Part shown: in pieces, positions 1 through 12,203 of the stretch | How the letters are laid out: each line of letters begins with the position of its first letter | Position numbering within the stretch: position 1 is the first letter of the stretch | Assembly: GCA_003013855.2 (NCBI GenBank) | Contig: PVNU02000386.1 | Location: forward strand, 62,001 to 126,000 | DNA from: Liriodendron chinense | Lineage: Eukaryota > Streptophyta > Magnoliopsida > Magnoliales > Magnoliaceae | Reading direction: 5' to 3' | Length of the DNA stretch: 64,000 nucleotides | Program-made: the position numbers and the translations under genes | Notes under the pieces: generated by a model | What the model saw: only the letters and a program-made list of their open reading frames with translations | Told to the model about the DNA's origin: nothing | Database searches by the model: none

Positions 1-275
1 CTGAAGGCTCAGGTGGACTACAATACTTGAAGCAGTGAGGATTTAAAGCCTACCATTGAAAACTTTTCACCATCCCCAGAAGTATTGGATCAAGCATATA
101 CATGTCTATGTGACCTTTTGAACAGGTTGGATGGCAAATAAACATCATGGCGGACTTAAAAACTTTCAACTGTAAGAGTTCAATCCCCACTTTTCATGTG
201 GTGTGATACACTTAAGCATATGCCTTTTTGGAATTAAGGTCTTAAAATGATTTTGACATTCAATGGATTGCACTC
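1..275. mobile_element. Foldback (F1) element, cut by window edge
   Basis: Central and right part of an F1 foldback element (described at 37244-37778). It has the landmarks ACAGGTTGGATGGCAAATAA and the right-arm decay. Its left arm lies before position 1, and the counterpart at 50140-50500 shows it. Confidence 0.7.
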
Positions 276-557
276 AACTCAAAAAATGAAAGGTTCAAGT
301 CATCATTTAAGCATGAATATTAGATAATATCTTATTTACTATAGTAATTAAAATATGGACGGCTGAAATCATTAGATCATCTCAGAACGTCAGCCCCATA
401 GGCAAAGACAAACGATGGGGCAATTCGGGACAGTGGCAAAACAATTTTTTTAAATATATTTTCTTCATTTTATCTGTAGATCCATTAGATGGTGAATCGG
501 TGATCGATCGTCATATCCTTTCTAATGAACCTAAATATAAAACGACGTAGATATTTT

Positions 558-782
558 TTGAGTCTGGATCCTCTGTTGGCTTACCAGCAGAAAAACCCTA
601 CTTTGACCCTTTTCATTCGTCCATGTCCTCATATAAGCCTGCAACCCCGTCACATCCTCAATGCAACCTGGTCACACCTCAGTGTAACCTGGATGATGTC
701 ATGCAATGTGAAGTGGACCAATGAAAAGGCTCCAAGCAAGGTGTTTTGCTTGGAAGCCAGTAGAGGATCCAGACTCATGCTT
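558..782. mobile_element. Small foldback element, GGATCCTCTG family (F2)
   Basis: Inverted ends GAGTCTGGATCCTCTG and CAGTAGAGGATCCAGACTC flank about 190 bases with further inverted pairing. A poly-T tract follows. Related ends occur at 18062-18182, 25590-25770 and 44664-44782. Confidence 0.65.
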
Positions 783-884
783 TTTTTTTTTTTTTACAGG
801 TATCGGCTAGTTGATGAGTCAGCAAAGACCCGATTGCCTGGTGTGCCACACACCACGACCTTAGTGGTGTATTGACGTCACCAA

Positions 885-1320
885 CTATGGCCCCACTATA
901 AGGTATGTGTTATATCCAAACCGTCCTTTCACCTGGTGAGATCTTTTTAAGGCTTGAGCCAAAAAAATAAAATAAAATAAGACATCAAAAGCTCAAGTGG
1001 CCTACACTGCAAAAAGCAGTTGGGAATTGAAAATTTACCATTGAAATCTTCTTAGAGGTCACAAAAAGTTTTGGATCAATCTAATAATTGTTTTTTTTTT
1101 GTTTTTTTGTTCATCCAGGTCTACCTGACCTTATGAACAGATTAGATGCAACATTAAACCTCATGGAGGGCTCTATGAATGTTTTAACAGTGGAAATTAT
1201 TGTACCACTGCTATTTGTGGAGTGGTCTACTTGAACTTTGGATATGATTCATATTGAGGCTCATGCCTAAAATGATATTGACAAATGGATGGATGGGTGT
1301 TGATATAATAAATGAGTCCA
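885..1320. mobile_element. F1 foldback element, degenerate
   Basis: Left arm begins GGCCCCACTATAAGGTATGT and the right arm ends in the matching inverted sequence near 1300. The centre has the family landmark for 'TTATGAACAGATTAGATG'. Both arms have decayed. Confidence 0.6.
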
Positions 1321-3475
1321 GATCCTATATATATGGTCTACAAAACAGGAAATCCCAGCGTGCAGCCTTCTATTAGTTAATGTCATGACATCATTAGGAT
1401 GAGATTGCATTGAGGATGTGATGACACGGACCAATAAAAAGATCTCATAAGAAATACGTCATTGTGGGGCTCATAGAACATTGATATTCTTTTAATTGTC
1501 TGTACAACTCAGGGTCCACCACCTAGACACATCAGCCACGTCCATGGTGTGTATGATACACAAGCCGATCCGCTTTGGTCGCCATCACGCCACTCCATTC
1601 TGAGTTGCCATGGCGTGGTAGTCTTGTCCATCCACACTCCGGCCCTCATGTCAATATGGAAAACATGTATTTGATCAGATCCATCTGTTTGGGAGGATGT
1701 ACTTTTTAGATCTTCTTACTTAAAATTTCATTCATTTCATGAATAAAATAAATGGACGGCTAGAAAATCATTAGCTTAGAGAACAAATGTAGGCCTAGAA
1801 TGTTGAGATTTTATATTAATCTCAAATTACAAGCAGGCAGCAAATAGGGAAAAATTAGAAACCAAGTGGTATAGAAACAAGGACAGGCTAAAGGACGTGT
1901 TATACATGCTGTCCTTAAAGTGTTATTTGCCCCTACTCAATAATCGAGTTTGCTGACAGGTTACAAACAAATCACTTCCAGGATACAACGAGTTTTCTGT
2001 AGTTCTGCGTTAAGCAAAAATGAAAAAACCACCATGGAACTCTTCTACTAAAACTAGCTAGTAGATAAAAACAAAATCTCAAGTTGCATAAAGAAAGAGA
2101 GAAAAATTTATGTGCTGGGGTTAGACCACTACACTGGTCAAGAGCACATGAACCATTTGGTTCTGATTGTTGCTGGTTCGTATGAACTTACTTGCTTAGA
2201 TGAGAGGACTTGAGCTGATTGGTTTTTAGTTTGATTGAATTTGGATAGAGAGTTAGTTGTTGGAATGAACCATCTCAATTTTGATTTTATAGGTAATGGT
2301 GGCTCAGGGGTTATGGTCTAGGTCCATTAATATTTTGGATCGTTTTTAGCTATTGGACAAACTAGCCATTGTATGGCAGTTTTTGAACATTATATAGCTG
2401 TTGGAGACAGGCTGTATGCTAGCTGTTAGACTGCAACTAGCCATTATGTAGTTGTTTCTGACCGTTTATAGCTGTTAGGCTAGCCACATGCAACAGTTTC
2501 TGCATGTGCTGGACCGTTTCTGCATGAGTAGCTACTCTAGGTCCTTTTAGTAGCTCTGCAGCCCCTTATAAAAGGTAGAAATGTCTCTCAGTCAGACCTC
2601 TTTCTCACAACATACTACAATTCTGCACCCAGCCACTTAGTCCATTACTTAGACTATAGTCGCACCAGTCTTGCTCCGATTCGCGAGGAAACGACCCATC
2701 TGCGACATGATGCGCAGGTACGAGGTACACCACTAGCGTCTCAACAACCACACTGCCTCACATGCCCATACCCTCACACTGAGCTCGTGTCCGAACCCGT
2801 GCCCGTGTGCGGTGTTCCAATGCGAAACGCAAGCTTTAATAGTCCTCTCTCCTACCATGAAAACTATAATGTACTCCATCCCTTACTCATAAATAAGATT
2901 TTTTCCTTTCTCTTATCTAATATGGGACTATTCTCAAAGGTGAAAAAACAATCAGTTTTTCAAACCTTTTTACATATAATATATATTTTATATTTAAAAT
3001 ATTTTTTAATAAAAAATCTTTTCAACATAGAAAGTTGGGCTCTGATTTTTTAAGCACAAAATGAAATAAGTATTTCCTATTGGATGCAAAGGTCTAGCAC
3101 ACAGGGTCCATATCAACACGTGTGCAAGCACCTAGATGGGCTGGGCTTAACACGCGTGTGGAATTATCAAACCTATCGTTTCTCAATTATGATGGAAAAG
3201 GAAATGTTACAAAATAGTACCTCATTTATTAATATGATATTTACACCCTAGTGCTTTTTTAAATTACATTCTCATTATTAAGCAACCTCATCAATCAAGT
3301 TATCTTCAAAAGAGTACCCTTTATTAGTTTTTCATAACTTCATCTAATTTTCTTGGGAAGAATTAAAAAGATACCAATGTAAACATCATTGATGAGGTGT
3401 TATTATTAAAAAACTAAAAAAGAAAAGAAAATTCAATAATTTCTCTCATGCAGATTGCATAGCTATTAGTCGATG
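1321..3475. other. Non-genic AT-rich stretch
   Basis: No protein domain was recognised. A TATAAAAG box at 2577-2584, followed by CT-rich sequence and a CG-richer 2640-2830 segment, looks like the promoter region of a decayed LTR, but no paired LTR or primer site was found. The 88-residue frame at 2787-3053 is low-complexity and not credible. Confidence 0.4.
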
Positions 3476-3766
3476 ATTTGTGAGGCCCACCATGATTTAT
3501 CTTTTTTATCCACACTGCTCATCTATTTTTCCAAATCATTTTAGAGCATGAGCTAAAAAATGAGGCAGATCCAAGTCTCAAGTGGACCACACCATAGGAA
3601 ACCATGGTGATTATTGAACACCACTAAAACTTCCTAGGGCCACCTTAATGTTGATCATAATCTTTATTTTCCATCCAACATGTTGAATAGTCCCATAAAC
3701 CTGGATAAAGGGAAAACACAAATGGATGGTGTGGATAAAACACATAAATCATGGTGGGCCCCATGA
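3476..3766. mobile_element. F1 foldback element, internally deleted
   Basis: Starts GAGGCCCACCATGATTTAT, has the AAGTGGACCACACCATAGGA left arm and part of the centre, then jumps to the terminal right arm ending ATCATGGTGGGCCCCATG. Most of the right arm is missing, so the element is about 290 bases. Confidence 0.75.
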
Positions 3767-4904
3767 AGCATTGTCTAGTAGCAACCTTCGTCCCTTTTTA
3801 ATTCTTTTCAAGCATCCTTACTAATTAGCTGACATTTTCGTCATTTTATGAAAAAATATACTTTTAACTGTAAAACTAATGGAGTTTACCCATTTCATAA
3901 TAATGTCATTAATAAGGTAGCTTAATAAAAACATAATTTATTAGGATGTAAATACTGCATTAATGAGGTACTATTTTATAAAATTTTCATAATAGTATTC
4001 CATGGAGGTGGTTTGGCCGGTGATTCGGACATTAGCCAGTTGATGTCAAATCGTAGGCCCTACCATGATGTATGTGTTTTAACCATTCATTCACACTACG
4101 TGAAATGCCCCAAATTTGACAACTCATAGCCTCAAATTTTTAAAAATTCGATGGACACATGTGTCAAAAACGACAGTCGAATATTTTAAGGCTGAAAATG
4201 ATTTTTGATGGCTTGAAATCGTCTGATTAGTTTCAGAGGTCCAGAAATGCCATTGAATGGGAATCTTAACGAAGGCCTAATTCAATGGTTATAAACCGTC
4301 GATAGATGTAACGAATTATTTTCGTCGACCTAACTAGAGATGTCAAATTAGGCTGTTGGTGAGGAGAAAATCGATGATCCGAAGCCATCGTTTTGGGTAG
4401 GAATTCGATGGCTCATAGTCGTTATTCTAGGCTGAAATTTTTTAACATTCGAAGGCCTTGGGCTGTCGCGTTTTGTTTGGCTATGAAAAGAAAGAAAATT
4501 TTGGTGAATTTAGAGCCTTAGGACTATGGCTATCCCCCTAGACCTGATAAACACATTTTAAATTATCTAAAATCACCATAATCCACCGTATACCTATATA
4601 CCTGATAAACACATTTTATACCATCTAAAACCATTATAATCCACTATTTTCTCCTAGGAAGGTTTCAATGATGATTGTTAAGTGGACTGATTTGAGTAAT
4701 AGAAACATATTAAAGGTGGAAATGTTTTTATTACAAAAAAAAAAAAAAAAAAAAAAAAGGGAAACATGTTAATTTAATAGAAATACAGTTTTTTCACCAT
4801 AGGTTGGATGCATATAAATATCACCATGGGCTCTACCTAAAAACTAATGGTGAGTATTAAATTCTAATTTCAGCGTTAGTGGGATCCACAATAACATAAT
4901 TTCA
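3767..4904. other. Non-genic stretch with 24-base poly-A
   Basis: AT-rich, with no recognised gene. An A24 tract at 4735-4758 is 19 bases long in copy B and accounts for the main offset shift between the duplicates. A possible foldback fragment begins near 4055 (GGCCCTACCATGATGTATG). Confidence 0.4.
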
Positions 4905-5340
4905 CATTGTTTAGTAGGGCTTGATGTCCAATGAACATCATGGATCAAACACCCTGTCAGGGTGTGCCCCGTTGTCCGTGGACAATGCACCAACGTGCAG
5001 TGGGCCCTCCTTTCAATGGGCCTCAACAGTTGTAGATCGAGCTAATATTTGTGTTTTCAGTTCACTCAATAGGAGTGACCTTACAAATGGTGTGGATGGC
5101 ATAAAAAACGTCACAACAGGGTGCACACCCGACCCCACAACAAGTTGGATGACAAATAAGCATTACAGTGGGTCCCACGTGTTGATGGGCCCCGCAACAA
5201 TTGAGTGGCAAATAAACATTGCAGTGGACCCTAACCAACCATTGAAATCTTTTTTAAGGCCCACCTCTATTTATGCGGGGTCTATTTGATGGACAATACA
5301 GATAAAACCCATACATCATGATGGGTCCCTAAAGGTTGGA
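4905..5340. mobile_element. F1-related foldback, strongly degenerate
   Basis: Contains family words such as AGTTGGATGACAAATAAGCA, repeated in variant form at 5140 and 5205, and ends ACATCATGATGGGTCCC. The internal repetition suggests a rearranged or nested pair of elements. Confidence 0.45.
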
Positions 5341-7170
5341 TGACAAGCTGCAGACACTAGATTCACGGAGGGGCGAATCGCACTTTTACATAGGTGCCTT
5401 TTTCAAGGACTTTGTATTGTGTGTAGAAGGGTGTTATATTTAACTGGAGTTGCCACTAGTCAGTTTCTCTGTCTTTACCGTTGATTAGACCCTGTAGAAA
5501 TGCTATGAAAAAGGATTTGAAGATTTTCAGTCTTGAAGTAACTCCTTGATCTACTATTAAAGATTCAAGGTAAGGAACCCAAGTTATAAAGAGGAATAGT
5601 GCTAGGTACTCACTTTGCTTGTACAAATGTATGGTCTCTACTTCATAGGATCTGACTAACGTTTGAGGGTTGGGATGTGTTCTTGCGTAATGACGATGCA
5701 ACAATATGTGTAATGCTATGTCTAATGCAACGCCTATAGGAAGCTTTGATTCGAGCTAGATAAATCTGCCTCAACTTCTCCACTTGCTGATGTAAAGACC
5801 TTGATTTTTCGAACACAAATTATTCATTAATTAAGTTAAGAAATTTATTTGTAATTAATAAACAAAATAAGTCACTTAGTCGCTTGGTAATGATACTCTT
5901 AATGGTGGGAAAAGGGATTAATACCTGTTACCGCGAGAATTAAACTTTTCATAAGTTTGGACAAAATTTGAATTTCTAGATGAAGAAAGATGTGCTCATC
6001 CTACCTTATTTGAAGAATTCTCTCATTTAAGAAGACTACCAGAGAGCCTCCACAAGAAACCTTAAAAGAAAAACCTAAAGAAAGAAAAGAGAAAGAGAGG
6101 GAGAGAAAGATATTAGGAGAGCTAAATCCGGTAAGTCTTTTAACCCTTTTTGTTTTATTTTTGTGTATGAAGTATATTTTTGCTAGATTCATGTAATAAA
6201 TAGTATGAATCACCCACACGTTCATCATATGGACCTGTAACTAGATTCAAAGAAAATACAATGTAAATGGTTAGATCTTTGCAAGACTTCTTATCAGAGG
6301 AATCAATTGAGGTATATCTACTTGCTCTAGATTCAATCTGTATGGATCATTTGATCCTAACGGCCAAGCTATGCCAGGGTTCTAAGATCTATATCGATCT
6401 GAACTTTGGATGGAATACAATAGCTAAGACGATCCTAAACTTTCATTGATATGTGTGATATTGTGATGGACCGTTAATGCATTAGATCCGTTCCATATTG
6501 ACCATGAGATTGTGAATAATAATACCTAAACTTTTTGATGGATCTGATCATTTGGCGGGCAATAAGCAATCATAAGATAGATAGGTATTAAAGATACCTT
6601 CTGGGTTGGACGTTGACAACTAATGGCTCAGATTTAAGGATCTATTGGTCATCCCCTAACCTAATCAGGTGGAAACCAATGGATAGTTCAGATCTGACCT
6701 ATGTAGTCGAGCAACCTATAAAAATTAAGAAAATTCCAAAAACATTGTTAGTCGGGTCGGATTAAGAACAAAGATATAACTGTCGTCAACCCGAGGGCTC
6801 CACTGATCGAATAGGATAAATTTGGTCCAGTGACTTAACAAAAATTCCTGGGTAGTTTCGACCAATCGATGAGGGTTTTCAACCAATTGATGGTGTGTTC
6901 GACCAGTTGACAAGACTTATTCGAATGATCGAAAGGGATAAAAAGTGCCCAGAAATTTTTAATAGAAAATTAGATTTTTTCGATCGATCGAAGTTGGGCT
7001 CGATTGCTGTTGATTGGTCGATGGATTGATCGACCAGTCTGGTTGATACTAAAATTTGATTTTTAATTTATGTTATGTTATTTCATTTTAAAATCATAAC
7101 TAATGTAGTATAGAATTAATTTCTAAAAGGAGTTAACTAAGTAAAAAATGAGTTGATTATACTAGATTAA
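5341..7170. other. Non-genic sequence left of the LTR element
   Basis: No coding domain recognised. 5440-5760 has an LTR-like flavour (GGAGTTGCCACTAG) but no partner. Between about 6860 and 7050 short near-palindromes built on CGATCGATCGA or TCGACCAATCGATG recur several times. This ends at the LTR boundary at 7171. Confidence 0.35.
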
Positions 7171-7420
7171 TGTTGAACCTCCAATTTATACATTGCATTG
7201 CCCATTACATGACATGGTTTGCATGATTTTCATGATTTAAAGGCCCATCTAACACATGTTTTGTGATTATAGGAATGAGAGCGGACTTCACTCAATTAGA
7301 GACCAAAAAGGGGCCATTTGGAGCCTTTGATGAAGGCCCAAGGTGGACCAAAGAAAGAAGGAAGCAAAGAAAGAAGAAAATAGAAGAAAGAAAGGAAGAA
7401 AACAAGAAGAAAAAGAGACC

Positions 7421-7560
7421 GACCGGTCTTGACCGGTCGGCCAAGGAAGCCCGACCGGTCTTGACCGGTCGGCCATGCTTGCTGGAGTAATGCCAAAGAG
7501 GGCCTGACCGGTCATGACCGGTCGGCCAGCCCTGTCCGACCGGTCGTGACCGGTCGGCCA
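7421..7560. repeat. ACCGGT palindrome array in 5' LTR, copy A
   Basis: Four paired units of the form GACCGGTCnTGACCGGTCGG, each itself palindromic (GACCGGTC), separated by short spacers. The 3' LTR of copy A has three pairs; both LTRs of copy B have four. Confidence 0.9.
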
Positions 7561-8336
7561 TGCAAGTTTCAGATTCCAGATTCTAAAACAGCAATGTATT
7601 CCCGCACCTGGTTTTTTGGACCAGTTTTCTGGCTTGATCTTGATGATATTTGAAAATCCAACACATCCATGTCGAAGAGGAGCTTGACGCCGAACTAACC
7701 CAAGTGGTTTCGTGTCGATCGGAGCTACGGATTGACCGTGGTGGCCAAAATAATACGAACTGTCCAGAAAGTTCCAGATTTCGCTGTTCAACTCTGGGCC
7801 GGTCCAGAGGAGTCATCATTGATGATATGAAGAATCTACTTTGACCATATTTTAGAACACATCCATATATAAATAACCACAAAAGTTTCAGATCAAAAGG
7901 ATGTGTGGTTTGATCGTACCGGTTGAAGAAAGATGGACCATTCAGAAAGCTCCAACTGCGCAGAGTTTATAAAAGCCCTAATTGTTCTAATTTTCGGACC
8001 ATATTCTGGGGTTGTTTTGGACAATCTAATCCATCCATCATGTAGAGGAGGAAGGTTTCTACCAATGTTCAAAATTTGAAAATCCGACCTCTGTACACTC
8101 CGGGGCGTTGAAAGCAAGATGACTGGTTCTGAAGGTACCCAAAGTGCGCGATTTTGAGAGGCGGTTGGTGATGTGATTGGTGGGCCCATTCAGAGGATAA
8201 TCTTGGAAATCTAAATCATCTATGAGGAAGATCACATTACAAGGAAGCTACAAACCAAATTTGAAGGCAATCCGACCATTGGTTAAGCCGTACCAGGCGA
8301 AACAAATTCTGCTATGTTGCTGTACTATTGCTGCAC

Positions 8337-8344
8337 TATAAAAG
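8337..8344 (+). promoter_or_regulatory. Probable LTR TATA box, copy A 5' LTR
   Basis: TATAAAAG followed by GGAGGTGCTCTCTTC, a position about 770 bases before the LTR end, fitting a U3/R boundary shortly downstream. It is conserved in all four LTR copies (13353, 58560, 63610). A second TATA-like site TTTATAAAAG near 7970 is possible. Confidence 0.6.
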
Positions 8345-9116
8345 GAGGTGCTCTCTTCTATTCCAAATCAACCAAGGACGTGGGAAGCAAGGAGTTCAAG
8401 TCCCAGGAGGCTTCCTAGCCTCCTCCAGCTAGTTTTTCTTCCTTTTCTTAGTTCTAGTTCTAGTTTTAATATGCTTTTCCTTAGCTAACCTCTTAGCTAG
8501 AGCTAGAGGTGAAATTTGTAGTTGGTTTCAATGCTTTAATTCTTTTATTTCAAGTACCCTTTTCTTAATTTTGGATTTTAAAGTTCTAGTTTGAATAAAG
8601 TTTGGTTTTTTAGAAGTTTTGTAAGAGTTTGTGTGCTCAGGACATGAGTTCCTTGCAATTCTCTAAGATTACCATGATTGGGTTGTTTGAATTTGAATTG
8701 TAGTAACCCTTGAGCATGCCATAGTCCATAGGCATGGCTGTTACTCCGAAGGCTACAAGTTCAAGTTCTATGTGCTCCATTAGAACTAGAAATCTGATTT
8801 CCAGATTTAAGTGGGACTGTTTGTGCTTGAATGTTATATATTCCAATTAGATGAGAGATAGGACTTTGATTCTAATTGTGTTGTACTTGGATGAATGGAT
8901 TGGCATTAGACTACTACAAGTGGATCCTTGATGCTCTAGTTCTTCTTATTTTCAGATTTTCCTATTTCATGTGAAAACCAACTTTCTTAAACTTCTTAGA
9001 TTCTAGTTATTAGAGTACTTGGAATTGTTTACCTCTTTCCCTGTGGATCGACCTCGGTCTTACCGAGATTTATTACTACATCGCAGCCTTACACTTGAGG
9101 CGAGCGAACAAGTTTT

Positions 9117-9134
9117 TGGCGCCGTTGCCGGGGA
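9117..9134 (+). promoter_or_regulatory. Primer binding site, tRNA-Asp type, copy A
   Basis: TGGCGCCGTTGCCGGGGA is complementary to the 3' end of plant tRNA-Asp as I know it (…CCCCGGCAACGGCGCCA). It lies six bases after the LTR end, the usual place for priming minus-strand DNA. Confidence 0.9.
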
Positions 9135-9376
9135 AAAAGTTAAACGGTTTTAATTGTTCTAGTAGCTATAGAGTAATCTTAGTTAGGTAGGATTTTCAGT
9201 TTTTATAGAAGTAGATTTTCTGATTTTTTTTTAGATTACTAACAAATTCTTTTTTGATTTTGTAGGACATTGTTGCTGACATAGATCTCACTCTATTGGG
9301 TAACATCTCCCCATATCCCTTCTTTTTGTTCTTTTTTTTTATATTAGGGTAGTTTTCAATTTCTTAAAATTTCATC
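9135..9376 (+). other. Retrotransposon leader, copy A
   Basis: Untranslated leader between primer site and ORF, T-rich, with no ORF of note. It may carry the packaging signal, which cannot be seen directly. Confidence 0.5.
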
Positions 9377-11098
9377 ATGTATGATTGGACGAATGGTGCA
9401 TATAAGCATCTTTTGGAAGATGAGATGTCAGACCATGAAATTGAGAGTCTTTATGATTGGAACCATTATAAGCATAAGTATTTTTCTAAGGTTCAATCAA
9501 GCTCCACTGCCGCCCCACGTAAGACGATGCGTGATTACATTAATGAAAACAATACACATATTGAGACACGATGTAAGACGATGGGGGAATACCGGAACGA
9601 AGCAAAATTGGATAATCATCCGGGAAAAACATTACGTGATTACCGGATTGAAAATAACATGAGTGTTCCACCGGTTATGGTAAGAGGTGTGCAACAACAA
9701 AAGGAACAGGTGAATAGTAGCCAACCGGTTAAGACAATGCGTGATTACTTGTATGGATATGCCTATCAACCATCATATAACTTTTCATCCTACAATGCGT
9801 ACGGTCTTAATTGGGAAAACCACCATTCTCCTTGTTCAAGGGAGGAACCAACCATGGATGCCAACAACTATCCTCAAGAGTTTCTTTCTCATGAGCCGCA
9901 ACCGACACGAACTCTTGAGGATGTGCTGCGAGAGTTTATGGAAATAATTGAGAAATGCATACAAAACCTCTCGCCATCTCAAAATATTAAACCCAACATT
10001 GGGAACACCGAATCAATCCCCAACAATGAGGAGGATGAGGCTATCCAAGCCCAACCCTCTTCTGATTTAATGGATAGACTTTTAAAGGAGATTGATTTCG
10101 ATGATCCCAATGTCATCATCAATTATGGTGAGTCCACTATCTCTTTTGGATGCTTTGAACTTAATGATGAAGAGATTTCAATGACGGTTGACGAACCCGA
10201 GGAATCCATAAAATTTGAAAGTGGTAGTGGGGTTGCCTACAATGAGGGTGTGGTGAATGGTTATGAACCTATGGTTTCTTTTTCCCAAGGGCATAATGAT
10301 TATGAGTCTCTAGAGGATATGCATGCTAGAGAGATGGCCGAAGTCGATCTTTTTGAGTCGTTCCACCAACAACACATGCCAAATTCTAGTGTGGTAGACC
10401 TCCCTTTGATTGAAAATTCTATTCCTTTGGATGATGAGGTGGCACAATCTGAAATTTTCAAAGATCAACCAATGTTAAATGATGTGCTTACCACTGAATC
10501 TGAAGAATTCTCTTTGGAAGACCTCCTCTCTATAGAGGAGGAATTCCTTACCATTGAAACAGAATTTCTTCAATCATTAAGGGAGGATGAGGACCCTTCA
10601 TCCGACTATCTCGATTTCCTAGAGGAATGCTTGGCCCACTCTTATGATCTTGATGATGAGATGATTAAGGAGTTGGATATTTTGTTAGACACGGTGTCGG
10701 TGCCTGAAGAACACCTTTCCACTGATTTACACTCTTTACCATTGTTTATGGAAACACCGTACAATTCTGAATTTGTGGAAGAGACAACTTTAACTAATGA
10801 AAACTTGATGAATGTCTCTCCACCGTCATGGGTCCTTCAGCCCATTGAAAATTCTGACTGGGATGACCCATTTTTAATCAATCATAACCCAAATCAGAAT
10901 TTGAGGAGATATCTTTTTGCTGCTCTTATCTCCTCCTTTTATGCATGTGGTGCACAATACGATTGGACTTCAATGATAAGAAGCACACATGTTTACTGTC
11001 GAGCAGGACTTTGGATGGTCCTCATGAGAAATTTATTGAAATTCATGAAGATCCTGCTCAACTTTGATCATGTAGTTGATCGGACTAATCAAAGGTAG
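9377..11098 (+). CDS. 573-residue retrotransposon ORF with repeated KTxRDY motif, copy A
   Basis: The only long ORF in the element, starting 240 bases after the primer site. The N-terminal part repeats a short motif four times: KTMRDY (residues 49-54), KTMGEY (67-72), KTLRDY (84-89) and KTMRDY (119-124), with a looser RTLEDVLREFME near 178. A similar T-L-R-D-Y phrase opens the gag of Athila/Tat-type plant gypsy elements, so this may be a remodelled gag leader. Residues 210-480 are very acidic and serine-rich. The C-terminal 60 residues turn basic and hydrophobic. No zinc knuckle, protease DTG or RT YVDD is present. Function is unknown; a particle-associated or trans-recruited gag-like protein is a guess. 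Confidence 0.75.
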   Translation: MYDWTNGAYKHLLEDEMSDHEIESLYDWNHYKHKYFSKVQSSSTAAPRKTMRDYINENNTHIETRCKTMGEYRNEAKLDNHPGKTLRDYRIENNMSVPPVMVRGVQQQKEQVNSSQPVKTMRDYLYGYAYQPSYNFSSYNAYGLNWENHHSPCSREEPTMDANNYPQEFLSHEPQPTRTLEDVLREFMEIIEKCIQNLSPSQNIKPNIGNTESIPNNEEDEAIQAQPSSDLMDRLLKEIDFDDPNVIINYGESTISFGCFELNDEEISMTVDEPEESIKFESGSGVAYNEGVVNGYEPMVSFSQGHNDYESLEDMHAREMAEVDLFESFHQQHMPNSSVVDLPLIENSIPLDDEVAQSEIFKDQPMLNDVLTTESEEFSLEDLLSIEEEFLTIETEFLQSLREDEDPSSDYLDFLEECLAHSYDLDDEMIKELDILLDTVSVPEEHLSTDLHSLPLFMETPYNSEFVEETTLTNENLMNVSPPSWVLQPIENSDWDDPFLINHNPNQNLRRYLFAALISSFYACGAQYDWTSMIRSTHVYCRAGLWMVLMRNLLKFMKILLNFDHVVDRTNQR

Positions 11099-11284
11099 GT
11101 AGGTAGGTTAGGATTTATTTTTCTGCAATTAGGATTGAATAAGTCTCATCGAGACAATGGAAGATGCTAGAATTGATCAACTTGCTATCTCAGGTACTAT
11201 TGTTCTCACTCTCTCATATTTTACCATTGCTCTCATGTTCATGCTAATTGCATATCTTTTTACATTGAGGACAATGCAAGATTT

Positions 11285-11296
11285 GGTTGGGGGGTG
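11285..11296 (+). promoter_or_regulatory. Internal copy of the polypurine-type tract, copy A
   Basis: GGTTGGGGGGTG here is identical to the 12 bases directly before the 3' LTR (12204-12215). An internal tract could prime plus-strand DNA a second time; alternatively it marks an old recombination join. Confidence 0.5.
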
Positions 11297-12203
11297 AGAT
11301 GAGATTCCTCATCTAGCATGTTGCAACATTTCGAGCCTCACATGCGCAAATTTTTTCGAATTTTCTAAAATTTCAAAACTCTTTTAGAAAACCTTATTTC
11401 CATGCATTCGAGATGATATGAGTATAAGAAGAGGAGATACGAAGTGTGTGATGTTGTAAGTCTTGAATTCTCCCAACATAATGGTTTTATATGTTAGTTC
11501 CCCTATTGTTGTGATTGATAGAAAATTTGAACACCTTCACACCAAGTTCACATTATACGATTTTCATGAGTTGAAAGGTTTATGTGATTTGTGGATTAGC
11601 TAGACTTTGATATAAAGGTGTTGAGAAACCAAGCCGGGGTATTTTGTCCATCCTTGTCCATGGGAAAATAATGAAAGATATGGATTTTTAAAAATCTTAT
11701 CTAATTTTAAAAGAAAAAGGAAAGAAAGGATGAAATCGGGAATGAAGGAAAAATGGTGGAAAATTTCGAAAAGGGCTACCTATTACCAACCGGGGGATGG
11801 CGAACCGTAACCAAAGCCGGAAATGGGACGTAGTGTGAAAGCCGTCGGAAGGACGGTAAGGCAAATTCCTGTCATAGGCTTGTTGTTGCTCTGTGCACCT
11901 TAAAATCCTTGGTTTACTTAATCTATGAAGAAGATGATCCCAGAAACTCATGAGATGAACTTTCACTATGCACACTAGGTTGAATTTGTTCGAGTTCTTC
12001 TATTTATCAATCAATCAGCGGGAATTTCATGTAGACACTTATTATGTTTTGAGAGTCCAAGATTTCAGCTTCTATCACCTAATTTTTCCAAATTTTATAC
12101 TTATACACCTTGGAATGGATAGAATCATGGGTTCTGAGGGAGAGTTGGGTTTGGAGGTTTGAAATTGTTTCACGCATGTTTTGCTCGGGACTAGCAAAAA
12201 GCT

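Larger units (their letters stand above)
7171..9110 (+). repeat. 5' LTR, copy A (1940 bp)
   Basis: Begins TGTTGAACC and ends GCGAACA, giving the short inverted ends TGTT/AACA. The start matches the 3' LTR start at 12216, and identity continues to 8838/13854, where the 3' LTR stops. It holds a palindrome array (7421-7560) and a TATA box (8337-8344). Confidence 0.92.

Noticed and set aside
525..875. 116-residue open frame (repeated at 50754)
   Set aside because: It runs through a small foldback element and a poly-T tract that is shorter in copy B, which breaks the frame there; no domain.
2577..2584. Promoter of a protein-coding gene
   Set aside because: A TATAAAAG box is present but no coding region with known domains follows; more likely a decayed LTR.
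4921..5289. 122-residue open frame
   Set aside because: It lies in a degenerate foldback element and is frameshifted by one base in copy B.
7421..7560. CRISPR-like array
   Set aside because: Repeats are palindromic pairs with irregular short spacers inside a plant LTR; no cas genes.
7288..7791. 167-residue minus-strand frame in the LTR and its shorter overlaps
   Set aside because: It is created by the palindromic ACCGGT array and purine-rich LTR sequence, and the frame is altered in the 3' LTR of copy A by the 32-base deletion.
9117..9134. tRNA-Asp gene
   Set aside because: Only the 18 bases complementary to a tRNA 3' end are present; it is a primer site, not a tRNA.
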